Below are positions 1 to 7,247 of a DNA stretch of 30,448 bases, in pieces. The number at the start of each line of letters is the position of its first letter. Within the stretch, counting starts at the first letter, position 1. The notes below the pieces were generated by a model. It was not told the DNA's origin. It did not search any database and was given only the letters and a program-made list of their open reading frames with translations. Source of the stretch: JBHIDQ01 sp046760155 (lineage in GTDB: Bacteria; Chloroflexota; Dehalococcoidia; Dehalococcoidales; RBG-16-60-22); contig JBHIDQ010000004.1 in assembly GCA_046760155.1 (NCBI GenBank), positions 1-30,448 of the forward strand, given 5' to 3'. The position numbers and the translations under genes are program-made.

Positions 1-207
1 GCCATACGGAGATGGGGAAGGGATAACAAGTATCTCAGCAAGATGATAGATTTCTAGACAGGTTAGATATTACCCATTGTCAACGGGTGCTGGTCTATGA
101 GTAAGAGATAGGTAGCCGCCAGCGGGTTGACTTGGTTGACTCGATATGTTGACATTACGAAAAGGGATAGTTTATCGTTTTTAGCGCAAAGACAGAAAGG
201 AGGCGCG
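1..207 (+). promoter_or_regulatory. Left edge and leader of the first dehydrogenase gene
   Basis: No complete gene is seen here. One forward frame is open from the window edge to a TAG at 55-57, and a second is open to a TGA at 44-46 and reads PYGDGEGITSISAR. Either could be the tail of an upstream gene, but neither can be assigned. Three TTGAC motifs lie between 126 and 154. The last one, TTGACA at 149-154, has a TTTATC about 16 bases downstream and is the best promoter candidate for the gene at 208. A strong ribosome binding site (AAAGGAGG, about 196-203) sits just before that ATG. Confidence 0.35.
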
Positions 208-1110
208 ATGAAGAAACTCGGCTTTATTGGCTTAGGCAATATGGGCAAACCAATGGCACTTAACCTGGTTAAAGTTGGCTATCCGCTTACCGTTCATGAT
301 ATAAAACCAGCGCCAGTCAAGGAGCTGGTGGTGGCGGGGGCTACGGCGGTTAATTCCCCTCGGGAAGTGGCCGAAAAATCAGAGGTCGTCATCACCATGG
401 TGACCTCATCCCCCCAGGTGGAGCAGGTAATGTTTGGGCCCGATGGCGTTCTGGCCGGTTTAAAGGGTGGCACCATCATTATCGATATGAGCACCATCGA
501 CCCGATTGTGACTCGGAAGGTAGCGGCGGCGGCCGCCGAAAAGGGTATCGAGATGCTGGATGCGCCGGTGAGCGGTGCCCCAGTCAAGGCAGCCGATGGC
601 ACCCTTTCCATTATGGTGGGAGGCAAAAAGGAAATTTTTGAGCAATGCCAGGACATTCTCCAGGTGATGGGAGAGAAAATCTTCCACGTTGGCGATGTGG
701 GGATGGGGGAGGTAGTCAAGCTGTCCAATAACCTAATCGGTGCCGTGTGCGGAATCGGCGTTTGTGAGGGCTTTCTCTTTGGCACCAGACTCGGGGCTGA
801 CCCCAAGACGCTGTTTGAGGTCATCAGTGCCAGTGCCGGAAATTGCTGGTTCTTGCAGACCAGAGTCCCTTATCCCGATGTGATACCGGAAAGTCCGGCC
901 AACAAGGATTTCGCCCCTGGCTTTACCACCGACCTGATGGCTAAAGACCTCGGTCTTATCCTATCCGCCGCCGAGGCCACCAGGATTCCTCTGCTAGCCG
1001 CCAGTCTAGCTCACCAGCTAGTTGAAGCCACTCAAGCTATCGGCCTAGGGGATAAGGACTGGTCCGTGGTCAGCAAAACCATTCGACGCTTGGCCGGAGA
1101 GAAAACTTAG
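208..1110 (+). CDS. NAD(P)-dependent 3-hydroxyisobutyrate dehydrogenase-family reductase (beta-hydroxyacid dehydrogenase)
   Basis: The product is a 300-residue cytoplasmic oxidoreductase of the family containing 3-hydroxyisobutyrate dehydrogenase, tartronate semialdehyde reductase and glyoxylate/succinic semialdehyde reductases. Visible motifs are the N-terminal dinucleotide fold GLGNMG (residues 8-13), the substrate-binding DAPVSGA segment (118-124) with the following GTLSIMVGG, and the catalytic lysine in KLSNN (K171). Length is normal. An in-frame upstream extension to 127 exists, but the ATG at 208 is preceded at correct spacing by AAAGGAGG and begins exactly at the Rossmann strand, so it is chosen. 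The gene converges on the transketolase genes. Exact substrate cannot be read from sequence; with a TRAP transporter and a 2-oxoacid/acetoin E1 nearby, a small hydroxyacid or semialdehyde is a reasonable inference. Confidence 0.88.
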   Translation: MKKLGFIGLGNMGKPMALNLVKVGYPLTVHDIKPAPVKELVVAGATAVNSPREVAEKSEVVITMVTSSPQVEQVMFGPDGVLAGLKGGTIIIDMSTIDPIVTRKVAAAAAEKGIEMLDAPVSGAPVKAADGTLSIMVGGKKEIFEQCQDILQVMGEKIFHVGDVGMGEVVKLSNNLIGAVCGIGVCEGFLFGTRLGADPKTLFEVISASAGNCWFLQTRVPYPDVIPESPANKDFAPGFTTDLMAKDLGLILSAAEATRIPLLAASLAHQLVEATQAIGLGDKDWSVVSKTIRRLAGEKT

Positions 1111-1122
1111 CCCCGCTTTTTG

Positions 1123-1138
1123 ACACCTTCAACGGTGT
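1123..1138 (+). terminator. Short hairpin between convergent genes
   Basis: ACACC at 1123-1127 pairs with GGTGT at 1134-1138 around a 6-base loop, followed on the plus strand by TATTTCTT. It lies between the stops of two convergent genes. The five-pair stem is weak, so this is only a possible terminator. Confidence 0.3.
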
Positions 1139-2106
1139 TATTTCTTCCGCTTAATTACTTCTTTTACCGCTTTGGCGATGTCATTAGCGGTTAGTTCGTA
1201 GGCTACTTTTAGTTCGTCTATTGTTCCCGACTGACCAAAGCGGTCCTTGATGCCGACTCGCTTTAGCGGAACTGAGTAATTTTCGCCAACAACTTCTGAC
1301 ACTGCGCCGCCCAACCCACCAATAATACTGCTGTCTTCCACGGTAACAATGGCGCCGGTCTCCCTGGCCGCGCTGATGATAGACGCTTCGTCTAGTGGCT
1401 TAATCGTGTGCACATCAAGGAGACGTACCTTGATACCTTCCTTGGCGAGCATGTCGGCGGCAGCAAGGGCATCGGCGAGCATGATGCCAGTAGCAATGAC
1501 GGTGGCATCTTCACCATCCATCAGAGTTACCGCCTTCCCCAATTCAAAAGGGTATTCCTCCTGATATAGGGTAGGCACTGGAGGGTTGGCCAGTCTAATG
1601 GCGATTGGCCCAAAATATTCAGCCACCGCCCTGGTTGCTTTCCTGGTTTCCACCGGGTCAGCGGGGGAGACGAGAACGAGATTGGGGATGGCGCGTAGCG
1701 CCGCAATCTCCTCAATGATTTGATGGGAGCCGCCCATAAAGGCCCAGAGCATTCCTGAGTTGCAGAGTACTATTTTCACATTAAGCTTATCAAAGGCAAC
1801 ATTCTGCCTTATCTGGTTATAGGCCCGACCCACGGCAAAGATACTGTGGCAGTGGGTAAAGGGAATTTTCCCTGCTCCAGCCATACCGGCAGCGGTGGTG
1901 ATCAGGTTCGCTTCAGCGATACCAACATCATAAATTCGGTCTGGATACTCTTTTTGGACAAGTTCACCGGCAGTACCCCGAGGAAAATCCCCGTAGAGAA
2001 GGACTATGTTGCCGTTTTTCTTGATCAGCTCTACCATCTCCTCATTGTAGGCCTGATACATGGCTTTCATCTCACCTTGTGGTTCCATTACATAGTTACG
2101 TTTCAT
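1138..2106 (-). CDS. Transketolase, C-terminal subunit (split type)
   Basis: The 322-residue product corresponds to the pyrimidine-binding and C-terminal domains of transketolase. Together with the upstream-encoded half it should transfer two-carbon ketol units in the non-oxidative pentose phosphate pathway. The TPP-activating glutamate lies in VGIAEAN (E65), and the aromatic and histidine-rich FTHCHSIFAVGRAYNQ segment (83-98) matches the pyrimidine domain. A C-terminal transketolase domain follows from about residue 190. Start ATG 2106 has a GGGAG-type site about 8 bases upstream. It is 44 bases downstream of the N-terminal subunit gene in the same operon. Split transketolases are common in archaea, Firmicutes and Chloroflexi. 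DXP synthase-like or dihydroxyacetone synthase-like specificity cannot be excluded. Confidence 0.88.
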   Translation of the reverse strand: MKRNYVMEPQGEMKAMYQAYNEEMVELIKKNGNIVLLYGDFPRGTAGELVQKEYPDRIYDVGIAEANLITTAAGMAGAGKIPFTHCHSIFAVGRAYNQIRQNVAFDKLNVKIVLCNSGMLWAFMGGSHQIIEEIAALRAIPNLVLVSPADPVETRKATRAVAEYFGPIAIRLANPPVPTLYQEEYPFELGKAVTLMDGEDATVIATGIMLADALAAADMLAKEGIKVRLLDVHTIKPLDEASIISAARETGAIVTVEDSSIIGGLGGAVSEVVGENYSVPLKRVGIKDRFGQSGTIDELKVAYELTANDIAKAVKEVIKRKK

Positions 2107-2150
2107 TTCTTACTCCCTTATGGTGATCATTGGCGCTTCCACAGGCTCTC

Positions 2151-2996
2151 TTACTTGAGCGCCTCAATCGCTTCAGCATACATTTCATCGGAGAGCTTGC
2201 AGAAGTGCAGGTTCTTGTGTTCGAAAGAAGGCACGCCCTTGCATTTGGTGGTGTGGGCGATGACGGCGTGGGGTTTGCCCTTAACCCTGTCCGCCTTTTC
2301 CAGGGCATTAAGGATATCATTAAAATCGTGGCCATCAATTTCGGTGGTATCCCAGCCGAAAGCTTGCCACTTCTCCGCCATCGGCGTCATATTGATTCTT
2401 TCCTCCACAGCGCCGCTGGACTGGAATTTGTTATGGTCAACAATGGCGACGAGGTTATCAACCTTGTAATGGGTAGCCGCCATAACTGCCTCCCAGACCT
2501 GTCCCTCATTGCTCTCCCCATCCCCAACGATACAGAAGACACGAAAACGCGGAGTCGGTCTGCCCGACGCATCCTTAGGGGCGCCAATTCGAGCGGCTAA
2601 AGCTTCTCCCAAGGCAAAGGATAAACCCTCTCCCAGGGAACCGCCCGAATATTCAATCCCGGGTGCCTTGCGCTCGGTGTGGGCCTGGAGAGTAGCACCA
2701 AACTTACCGTAAGACTGGTATTCCTTCTTGGAGAAGTATCCCGCTTCACCAAGAGCTGCGTAGACCGTTTCACAGCAGTGAGCTTTGGAGACAATGAGTC
2801 GGTCCCTCTCTTCCCACTGTGGGTTTCTGGGGTCATGTTTCATGTGGTGGAACATCAGTGCGGCAATAATATCCGCCTGGGAAAATGAGCCGCCCATCCA
2901 GCCAGACTCACCCGCTCTTATCATTTCCACCGCATCTCTCCGCAGAATCTTGGCTTTTTCCTCCAGTTTTTTGATTAACTTTTCATCGTAGGCCAT
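2151..2996 (-). CDS. Transketolase, N-terminal subunit (split type)
   Basis: The 281-residue product is the TPP diphosphate-binding half of a two-subunit transketolase. The GDG-x-N TPP motif is visible as GDGESNEG (158-165) ending in VDHNKFQ (187-193), and GGSLGEGLSFALG (118-130) is the typical glycine-rich segment. The usual SKGHA motif is SKAHCC here (70-75), a mild deviation that keeps the histidine. Start ATG 2996 is preceded by AAAGGAGGTG (about 3003-3012), an excellent ribosome binding site. A TATAAT-like -10 lies at 3030-3035 on the minus strand. The gene is first in a two-gene operon with the C-terminal subunit and is divergent from the pseudogene at 3143. Confidence 0.9.
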   Translation of the reverse strand: MAYDEKLIKKLEEKAKILRRDAVEMIRAGESGWMGGSFSQADIIAALMFHHMKHDPRNPQWEERDRLIVSKAHCCETVYAALGEAGYFSKKEYQSYGKFGATLQAHTERKAPGIEYSGGSLGEGLSFALGEALAARIGAPKDASGRPTPRFRVFCIVGDGESNEGQVWEAVMAATHYKVDNLVAIVDHNKFQSSGAVEERINMTPMAEKWQAFGWDTTEIDGHDFNDILNALEKADRVKGKPHAVIAHTTKCKGVPSFEHKNLHFCKLSDEMYAEAIEALK

Positions 2997-3029
2997 ATCT
3001 TCACACCTCCTTTAGCACGCTAGATATAT

Positions 3030-3058
3030 ATTATACAGTCTTGCTTCTCAGCGCAACT
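3030..3058 (-). promoter_or_regulatory. Candidate promoter of the transketolase operon
   Basis: On the minus strand a perfect TATAAT (plus-strand 3030-3035) lies 34 bases upstream of the transketolase N-subunit ATG. The -35 region is poor: TTGCGC occurs 15 bases upstream. Position and orientation fit the operon start. Confidence 0.45.
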
Positions 3059-3073
3059 CTTTCGTCACATACG

Positions 3074-3103
3074 TTGACAATTAGCCAATAGAAAGTCTAA
3101 TAT
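3074..3103 (+). promoter_or_regulatory. Candidate sigma70-type promoter of the decayed gene at 3143
   Basis: TTGACA at 3074-3079 and TAATAT at 3098-3103 are separated by 18 bases. They are followed by an AGGAAGGAG ribosome binding site (3123-3131) and the ATG at 3143. The signal appears intact although the gene it serves is broken. It is arranged divergently to the transketolase promoter. Confidence 0.5.
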
Positions 3104-3142
3104 AAAACTTCAGTAAATATTTCAGGAAGGAGTAATAAGTGC

Positions 3143-3432
3143 ATGTTCAAATCGGTGAATCTCTTGAGGTTGAATCACGGTCAGGAAATTTTGAGTGAGC
3201 TGACCAAATATTGCCAGAAAAAGGGTATTACTTCGGCAATTATTATTGGTATCATCGGGTCTATCGAAAAGGCAAAGTTTGGCAGACATGGTGGCAGGTC
3301 CGGGCAATGTTAGATACGGGTAAGTTCGACCCCTTACCCGTAATCACCCATCGCTTCCCCTTATCTGATTTTAAGCAAGCCTTTGAACTCGCTGTCAGTG
3401 GTGAGGCGGGCAAGATACTACTCTACCCCTAA
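3143..3432 (+). pseudogene. Chimeric remnant: DUF296/PPC-domain N-terminus joined out of frame to a threonine dehydrogenase-type C-terminus
   Basis: Two gene fragments meet here. From ATG 3143 one frame reads LNHGQEILSELTKYC then ITSAIIIGIIGSIEKAKFG, resembling the start of a DUF296/PPC-domain protein, and stops at TAG 3311-3313. A second frame, clearly coding from about 3262 to the stop at 3430-3432, reads GKVWQTWWQVRAMLDTGKF then PVITHRFPLSDF, AFELAVSGEAGKILL. This is the C-terminal end of a zinc-dependent threonine dehydrogenase/alcohol dehydrogenase. The two similarities meet at about 3262-3285, so the simplest reading is a deletion fusing two neighbouring genes. A promoter-like sequence and ribosome binding site still precede the first fragment. 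Family assignments are from memory of the motifs. A 73-residue ORF from 3211 can be drawn but has no ribosome binding site and is not credible as an intact gene. Confidence 0.7.
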
Positions 3433-3504
3433 AGTGAGTATAATAGATTAAGCAGGGCGGGTGGTTTTCCCCATTAATTAAAGACTCAAAAAGGAGGATT
3501 AGTT

Positions 3505-4308
3505 ATGGGAGAGCGTCTGAAAGGAAAAGTAGCCATTGTTACCGGAGCCGGTTCCGTTCTCCCCGGTATGGGGAACGGCAAAGCTACGGCCATTGTCTTT
3601 GCTCGAGAAGGAGCCAAAGTAATGGCCGTTGATTATAACCTCGAGGCCGCCGAGGAAACCAAAGGCATGATTGAGGAGGAAGGCGGAGAGTGCCTTACCT
3701 TTAAGGCTGACGTTTCCAAAGCCGGTGATTGTCAGAGCATGGTGGAAAAATGTATCCAGACTTTTGGCCGGATTGACATCCTCCATAACAACGTCGGCAT
3801 TGGGCAATGGGGAGGAGTACTGGAAACCACCGAGGAGACCTGGGATAAGGTGATGATGGTTAACGTGAAAAGTATGTTTTTGACCTGCAAGTACGTAATT
3901 CCCTATATGGAGAAGCAGGGGGGCGGTTCCATCACCAACATTGCCTCGGTGGGCGGCATCAGATTTACCCTGCCCAACATTGCCTATGCCTCATCGAAAG
4001 CGGCGGTTATCGCCCTCACCCGGGATATCGCCATTCAATTTGCTCCCAAAGGTATTCGGGTAAATGTCATTCTACCCGGCTTGATGAAAACCCCGCAGGC
4101 TGAATTCTACAATAAAGATGCCTGGGCGGGAGGGGATATTGAAGAAATGTGGCGGCGGCGGGATGCCATGTGCCCCATGGGAAGGCAGGGTGAAGGTTGG
4201 GATACCGCCTACGCTGCTCTGTTCCTTAATTCAGATGAAGCGAAGTACATCACCGGAACGACCTTGCTGGTTGATGGCGGCATATCGCAGACAATGAGGT
4301 CGCGGTAA
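3505..4308 (+). CDS. SDR-family NAD(P)-dependent oxidoreductase
   Basis: The 267-residue product is a classical short-chain dehydrogenase/reductase, a soluble tetrameric-type enzyme. It shows the cofactor motif TGAGS...GMGNGKA (residues 13-27), which carries a few extra residues compared with the usual TGxxxGxG, NNVG (95-98), the catalytic serine in IASVGG (S148), and YxxxK in YASSK (Y161, K165). The C-terminus TGTTLLVDGG is the typical SDR ending. ATG 3505 follows AAAGGAGGAT (3489-3498). It starts a run of three plus-strand genes with the E1 alpha/beta pair, with a 92-base gap to the next gene. The substrate is unknown; a secondary alcohol or hydroxyacid/ketone pair linked to the E1 substrate is inferred only from location. 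Confidence 0.88.
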   Translation: MGERLKGKVAIVTGAGSVLPGMGNGKATAIVFAREGAKVMAVDYNLEAAEETKGMIEEEGGECLTFKADVSKAGDCQSMVEKCIQTFGRIDILHNNVGIGQWGGVLETTEETWDKVMMVNVKSMFLTCKYVIPYMEKQGGGSITNIASVGGIRFTLPNIAYASSKAAVIALTRDIAIQFAPKGIRVNVILPGLMKTPQAEFYNKDAWAGGDIEEMWRRRDAMCPMGRQGEGWDTAYAALFLNSDEAKYITGTTLLVDGGISQTMRSR

Positions 4309-4400
4309 GCAAAAGAAGCCGTAAACAGCGAGACAAAGCTTGGATTGACATTTCTCGGCGGTTTGGAGATGATACCGAATAGAGATGGGGGGTGAAAACC

Positions 4401-5360
4401 ATGGCCATAGCCAAAGAAAAACTAATCGAGATGTACCGGATAATGGTCCGCATCAGACGCTTTGAGGAAAGAGTGGCCCGGGAATTTGCTGAGGGGAATA
4501 TTCCCGGTAGTGTCCACTCCTACATTGGCGAAGAGGCAGTGGCCACCGGGTCGATCGCCCATCTGAGGAAAGATGACTACATTATGAGCACCCACCGCGG
4601 GCATGGACATCTGCTTGCCAAGAGTGGTGAAACCACCAAGATGATGGCGGAGCTTTTCGCCAAGAAAACCGGCTACTGCCTCGGCAAGGGAGGCTCGATG
4701 CACATCGCCAACATAGATATCGGCATGCTTGGTGCCGCCGGTATCGTGGGGTCGGGAATTCCGATTGCTACTGGAGCCGGACTTTCCGCCAAATTGAGAG
4801 GTACCGACCAGGTTACCATCTGCTTCTTTGGCGACGGCGCCGCCAATATCGGTCGGTTCCATGAGGGGATAAACCTAGCCGCCGTCTGGTGTCTCCCCGT
4901 GGTTTTCATCTGTGAGAACAACTTGTGGGCGGTTTCTGTGCCGACAAGCTGCTCACTGGCCGTACCCAACATTGCCGATAGGGCGGTCGGCTACGGCATT
5001 CCCGGCGTCGTGGTTGATGGCATGGATGTCGTGGCCGTCTATGAGGCGGCGGGTGAGGCGGTTGCCCGAGCAAGGAGTGGCCAAGGCCCAACTTTAATTG
5101 AAGCTAAAACCTACCGCTTCCGGGGGCACTTTGAAGGAGACTCAGGCACCTATCGACCCAAAGAAGAAATTGAAGAGTGGCTGAAAAGGGACCCCATAAA
5201 GCAATACCAAGAAAAACTCCTTGAAATGAAAGTCCTGACCGAAAAAGAAACCGAAGAGATTGACAAGGAAGCGCTTGCCGAAATGGATAAGGCGGTGAAG
5301 TTTGCTCAGGAAAGTCCCTTCCCGGAACCTGAGGAAACCTTGGAAAATGTGTATTCGTAG
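4401..5360 (+). CDS. acoA: Thiamine-dependent dehydrogenase E1 component, alpha subunit (pyruvate/acetoin dehydrogenase type)
   Basis: The 319-residue product is the alpha subunit of a heterotetrameric 2-oxoacid or acetoin dehydrogenase E1, which decarboxylates or cleaves the substrate on TPP. The TPP motif runs from GDGAANIG (144-151) to ENN (172-174). MSTHRGHGH (62-70) and GKGGSMH (95-101) are typical of this subunit. Acetoin dehydrogenase alpha subunits are about this length, shorter than many pyruvate dehydrogenase E1 alphas. A GTG at 4392 is in frame, but it sits inside the G-rich site (4386-4392), whereas ATG 4401 has it at proper spacing. The beta gene starts 9 bases after the stop. 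No E2 or E3 gene is linked, so the symbol is tentative between acoA and pdhA. Confidence 0.85.
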   Translation: MAIAKEKLIEMYRIMVRIRRFEERVAREFAEGNIPGSVHSYIGEEAVATGSIAHLRKDDYIMSTHRGHGHLLAKSGETTKMMAELFAKKTGYCLGKGGSMHIANIDIGMLGAAGIVGSGIPIATGAGLSAKLRGTDQVTICFFGDGAANIGRFHEGINLAAVWCLPVVFICENNLWAVSVPTSCSLAVPNIADRAVGYGIPGVVVDGMDVVAVYEAAGEAVARARSGQGPTLIEAKTYRFRGHFEGDSGTYRPKEEIEEWLKRDPIKQYQEKLLEMKVLTEKETEEIDKEALAEMDKAVKFAQESPFPEPEETLENVYS

Positions 5361-5369
5361 GAGACAGGA

Positions 5370-6347
5370 ATGAGAGAGATCAATTTCCGACAGGCAATCG
5401 GTGAAGCCCTAGATGAAGAAATGGCCAGAGACCCAAGTGTATTCATCCTCGGTGAGGATGTGGGCAAGATGGGAGGTCTGATGGGAGAAATCGGAGGCTT
5501 ATACCAGAAATACGGCACAGATAGAGTAAGAGACACACCACTCTCCGAGGCAGCTATCCTCGGTGCCGCCATCGGTGCTGCCATCACTGGGATGAGACCG
5601 GTGGCGCGGATGAGATTTGCCGACTTCCTGGGTGTGGCCTGGGACGAGATAATGAATCAGATGACCAAAATGAGATACATGTTTGGGGGCAAAATCAAAA
5701 TGCCCCTGACCATGGATGCCCTCAGTGGTGCCGGCCGACGCACCGCCGCGCAGCATTCCCAAAGTATAGAAGGAATGATGATGGCTATCCCCGGGCTGAA
5801 GATTGTCTTACCTTCTAACGCCTATGACGCCAAGGGCCTGCTCAAGACAGCCATCAGAGACGATAATCCAGTGATGTTTTTTGAACATAAGCTAATCATG
5901 TGGGCCGGTCCCAAGAGTCAGGTGCCCGAAGAAGAATACCTCATCCCCTTTGGTCAGGCTGATATTAAGCGGGAAGGCAGCGATGTTACCGTTGTCGCCA
6001 CCGCCTATATGGTTACCAGGGCACTTAATGCCGCCGAAAAACTAGAAGAAAAAGGCATCAGTCTGGAAATTATTGACCCCCGGACCATAGTGCCTTTTGA
6101 TAAGGAGACCGTGCTGAACTCGGTGAAAAAGACGGGGCGGCTGGTCATCTTTACCGAAGAATGTCAGACGGGGAGCTTCGCCGGCCAAGTTGCCGCTATC
6201 GTCGCCGACGAGGGATTTGACTATCTTGATGCCCCGATAAAAAGAGTCAACGCCCCGGATACTCCGGTACCCTACGGCATTGTCCTCGAAGACTTCTGGA
6301 TGCCGGACGAAAACCAGCTAATCAAGGCGATAAATGAGAGCATGTAG
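5370..6347 (+). CDS. acoB: Thiamine-dependent dehydrogenase E1 component, beta subunit (pyruvate/acetoin dehydrogenase type)
   Basis: The 325-residue product pairs with the alpha subunit to complete the E1 active site. It begins with the characteristic REINFRQAIGEALDEEM and GEDVGKMGG (residues 28-36). It contains DTPLSEAAILGAAIGAA (54-70) and RMRFADF, MFGG and HSQSIEGMMMAIPGLKIV in the usual order. The C-terminal transketolase-like domain shows IDPRTIVPFD and ends with a typical DAPIKRVNAPDTPVPY segment. Start ATG 5370 has GGAG about 7 bases upstream. The length matches the family. After this gene one would expect E2 and E3 genes, but an unrelated cyclase with its own promoter follows; the partner subunits must be elsewhere, or this E1 works with another acceptor. 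Confidence 0.88.
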   Translation: MREINFRQAIGEALDEEMARDPSVFILGEDVGKMGGLMGEIGGLYQKYGTDRVRDTPLSEAAILGAAIGAAITGMRPVARMRFADFLGVAWDEIMNQMTKMRYMFGGKIKMPLTMDALSGAGRRTAAQHSQSIEGMMMAIPGLKIVLPSNAYDAKGLLKTAIRDDNPVMFFEHKLIMWAGPKSQVPEEEYLIPFGQADIKREGSDVTVVATAYMVTRALNAAEKLEEKGISLEIIDPRTIVPFDKETVLNSVKKTGRLVIFTEECQTGSFAGQVAAIVADEGFDYLDAPIKRVNAPDTPVPYGIVLEDFWMPDENQLIKAINESM

Positions 6348-6390
6348 CTACAGAACGCCAGTCCCCCATAGAGGGTGTTATTGTTGAGGT

Positions 6391-6420
6391 TTGATTGTCC
6401 CTATAGTGCTGGAGTATAAT
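6391..6420 (+). promoter_or_regulatory. Candidate promoter of the cyclase gene
   Basis: TTGATT at 6391-6396 and TATAAT at 6415-6420 are separated by 18 bases, 43 bases before the ATG at 6463. The position suggests that the cyclase has its own promoter even though it follows the E1 beta gene. Confidence 0.5.
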
Positions 6421-6462
6421 CGAATACATTACTCATCTATGATAAAAGGAGGAGATTTTTCT

Positions 6463-7131
6463 ATGAGTAAAGTGATTGACCTCTCGCTTCCCGTTAGAGA
6501 ACACTGGCGCTGGCATGTGAAATTGTACCCACATACCACTTTTGAAGATTACTTCTTCCTGCACCAATACATGGACTACAATCTACATGGTTTCACCCAC
6601 GTCGATGCTCTGTTACACTATTTACCTGATACGCCTCCCATCGAAAAAGTACCCCTAGATAAGTTCATGGGTGAAGCCGCCGTTGTCAATCTCTCCCACT
6701 TGGGTGAAGATGCTGGCGTAACCGCCGCCGAACTGGAGAAACATGGCCAGCAGGTGAAGGCTGGTGATATCGTTTTGCTGCGTACCGACTGGCCCCTGAA
6801 GTGCGACTATACGAGTAAGGATTTCTGGGGTAAAGGCCCCTATACGGCACGAGATGCTTGTGAATGGCTGGTCAAACGCAAAGTTAAGTCGGTTGGTTAC
6901 GACTATCCCCCGGATTATTGCTTACATTATGAGGTAACCGACCCGCAGCATGAGTATAAGGCTGAGGAATTTACCACCCACGCCGTTTTCTTCAAGGCCG
7001 GCATATACGTGATCGAATACCTCTGCAACCTTCATCTCATCACTAAAGAGCGTGTCCAATTTATGGCGCTTCCGATTATGATTGTGGGCGCTGAGGGTGC
7101 GCCCTGCCGGGCTATTGCCATAGAAGACTAA
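6463..7131 (+). CDS. Cyclase-family (kynurenine formamidase-like) metal-dependent hydrolase
   Basis: The 222-residue product belongs to the cyclase/KynB-like family of divalent-metal hydrolases, which includes kynurenine formamidase and isatin hydrolase. The metal motif HxGTHxDxxxH appears as HGFTHVDALLH (42-52), with phenylalanine in place of the usual glycine before the threonine. A second typical segment is DIVLLRTDW, followed by a GPY. The apparent open frame extends upstream to 6391, but that stretch contains the promoter boxes. ATG 6463 has AAAGGAGGAG (6445-6454) at good spacing. A strong hairpin terminator follows. The substrate is not evident; an amide or cyclic ester feeding the neighbouring dehydrogenases is possible. 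Confidence 0.82.
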   Translation: MSKVIDLSLPVREHWRWHVKLYPHTTFEDYFFLHQYMDYNLHGFTHVDALLHYLPDTPPIEKVPLDKFMGEAAVVNLSHLGEDAGVTAAELEKHGQQVKAGDIVLLRTDWPLKCDYTSKDFWGKGPYTARDACEWLVKRKVKSVGYDYPPDYCLHYEVTDPQHEYKAEEFTTHAVFFKAGIYVIEYLCNLHLITKERVQFMALPIMIVGAEGAPCRAIAIED

Positions 7132-7187
7132 AGCAGCCGATTAAGCTGACTTTAAATTGACTCTGCTACACCGGGGATATAAATATC

Positions 7188-7211
7188 GGGGCCGCCGTAA
7201 ACGGCGGCCCC
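7188..7211 (+). terminator. Strong hairpin between convergent genes
   Basis: A perfect 10-base-pair stem (GGGGCCGCCG at 7188-7197 with CGGCGGCCCC at 7202-7211) closes a TAAA tetraloop. It is followed on the plus strand by ATCAAATTTCTTTCT. It lies between the convergent cyclase and TRAP permease genes and probably terminates the plus-strand transcript, with the stem able to act on both strands. Confidence 0.75.
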
Positions 7212-7247
7212 ATCAAATTTCTTTCTACTATCCAGCAAGGGATATCA

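Noticed and set aside
70..83. 14-base sequence TTACCCATTGTCAA shared with 11660-11673 near two promoters
   Set aside because: A few identical 14-mers are expected by chance in a window this size, and the first copy lacks a correctly spaced -10, so a shared operator is not supported.
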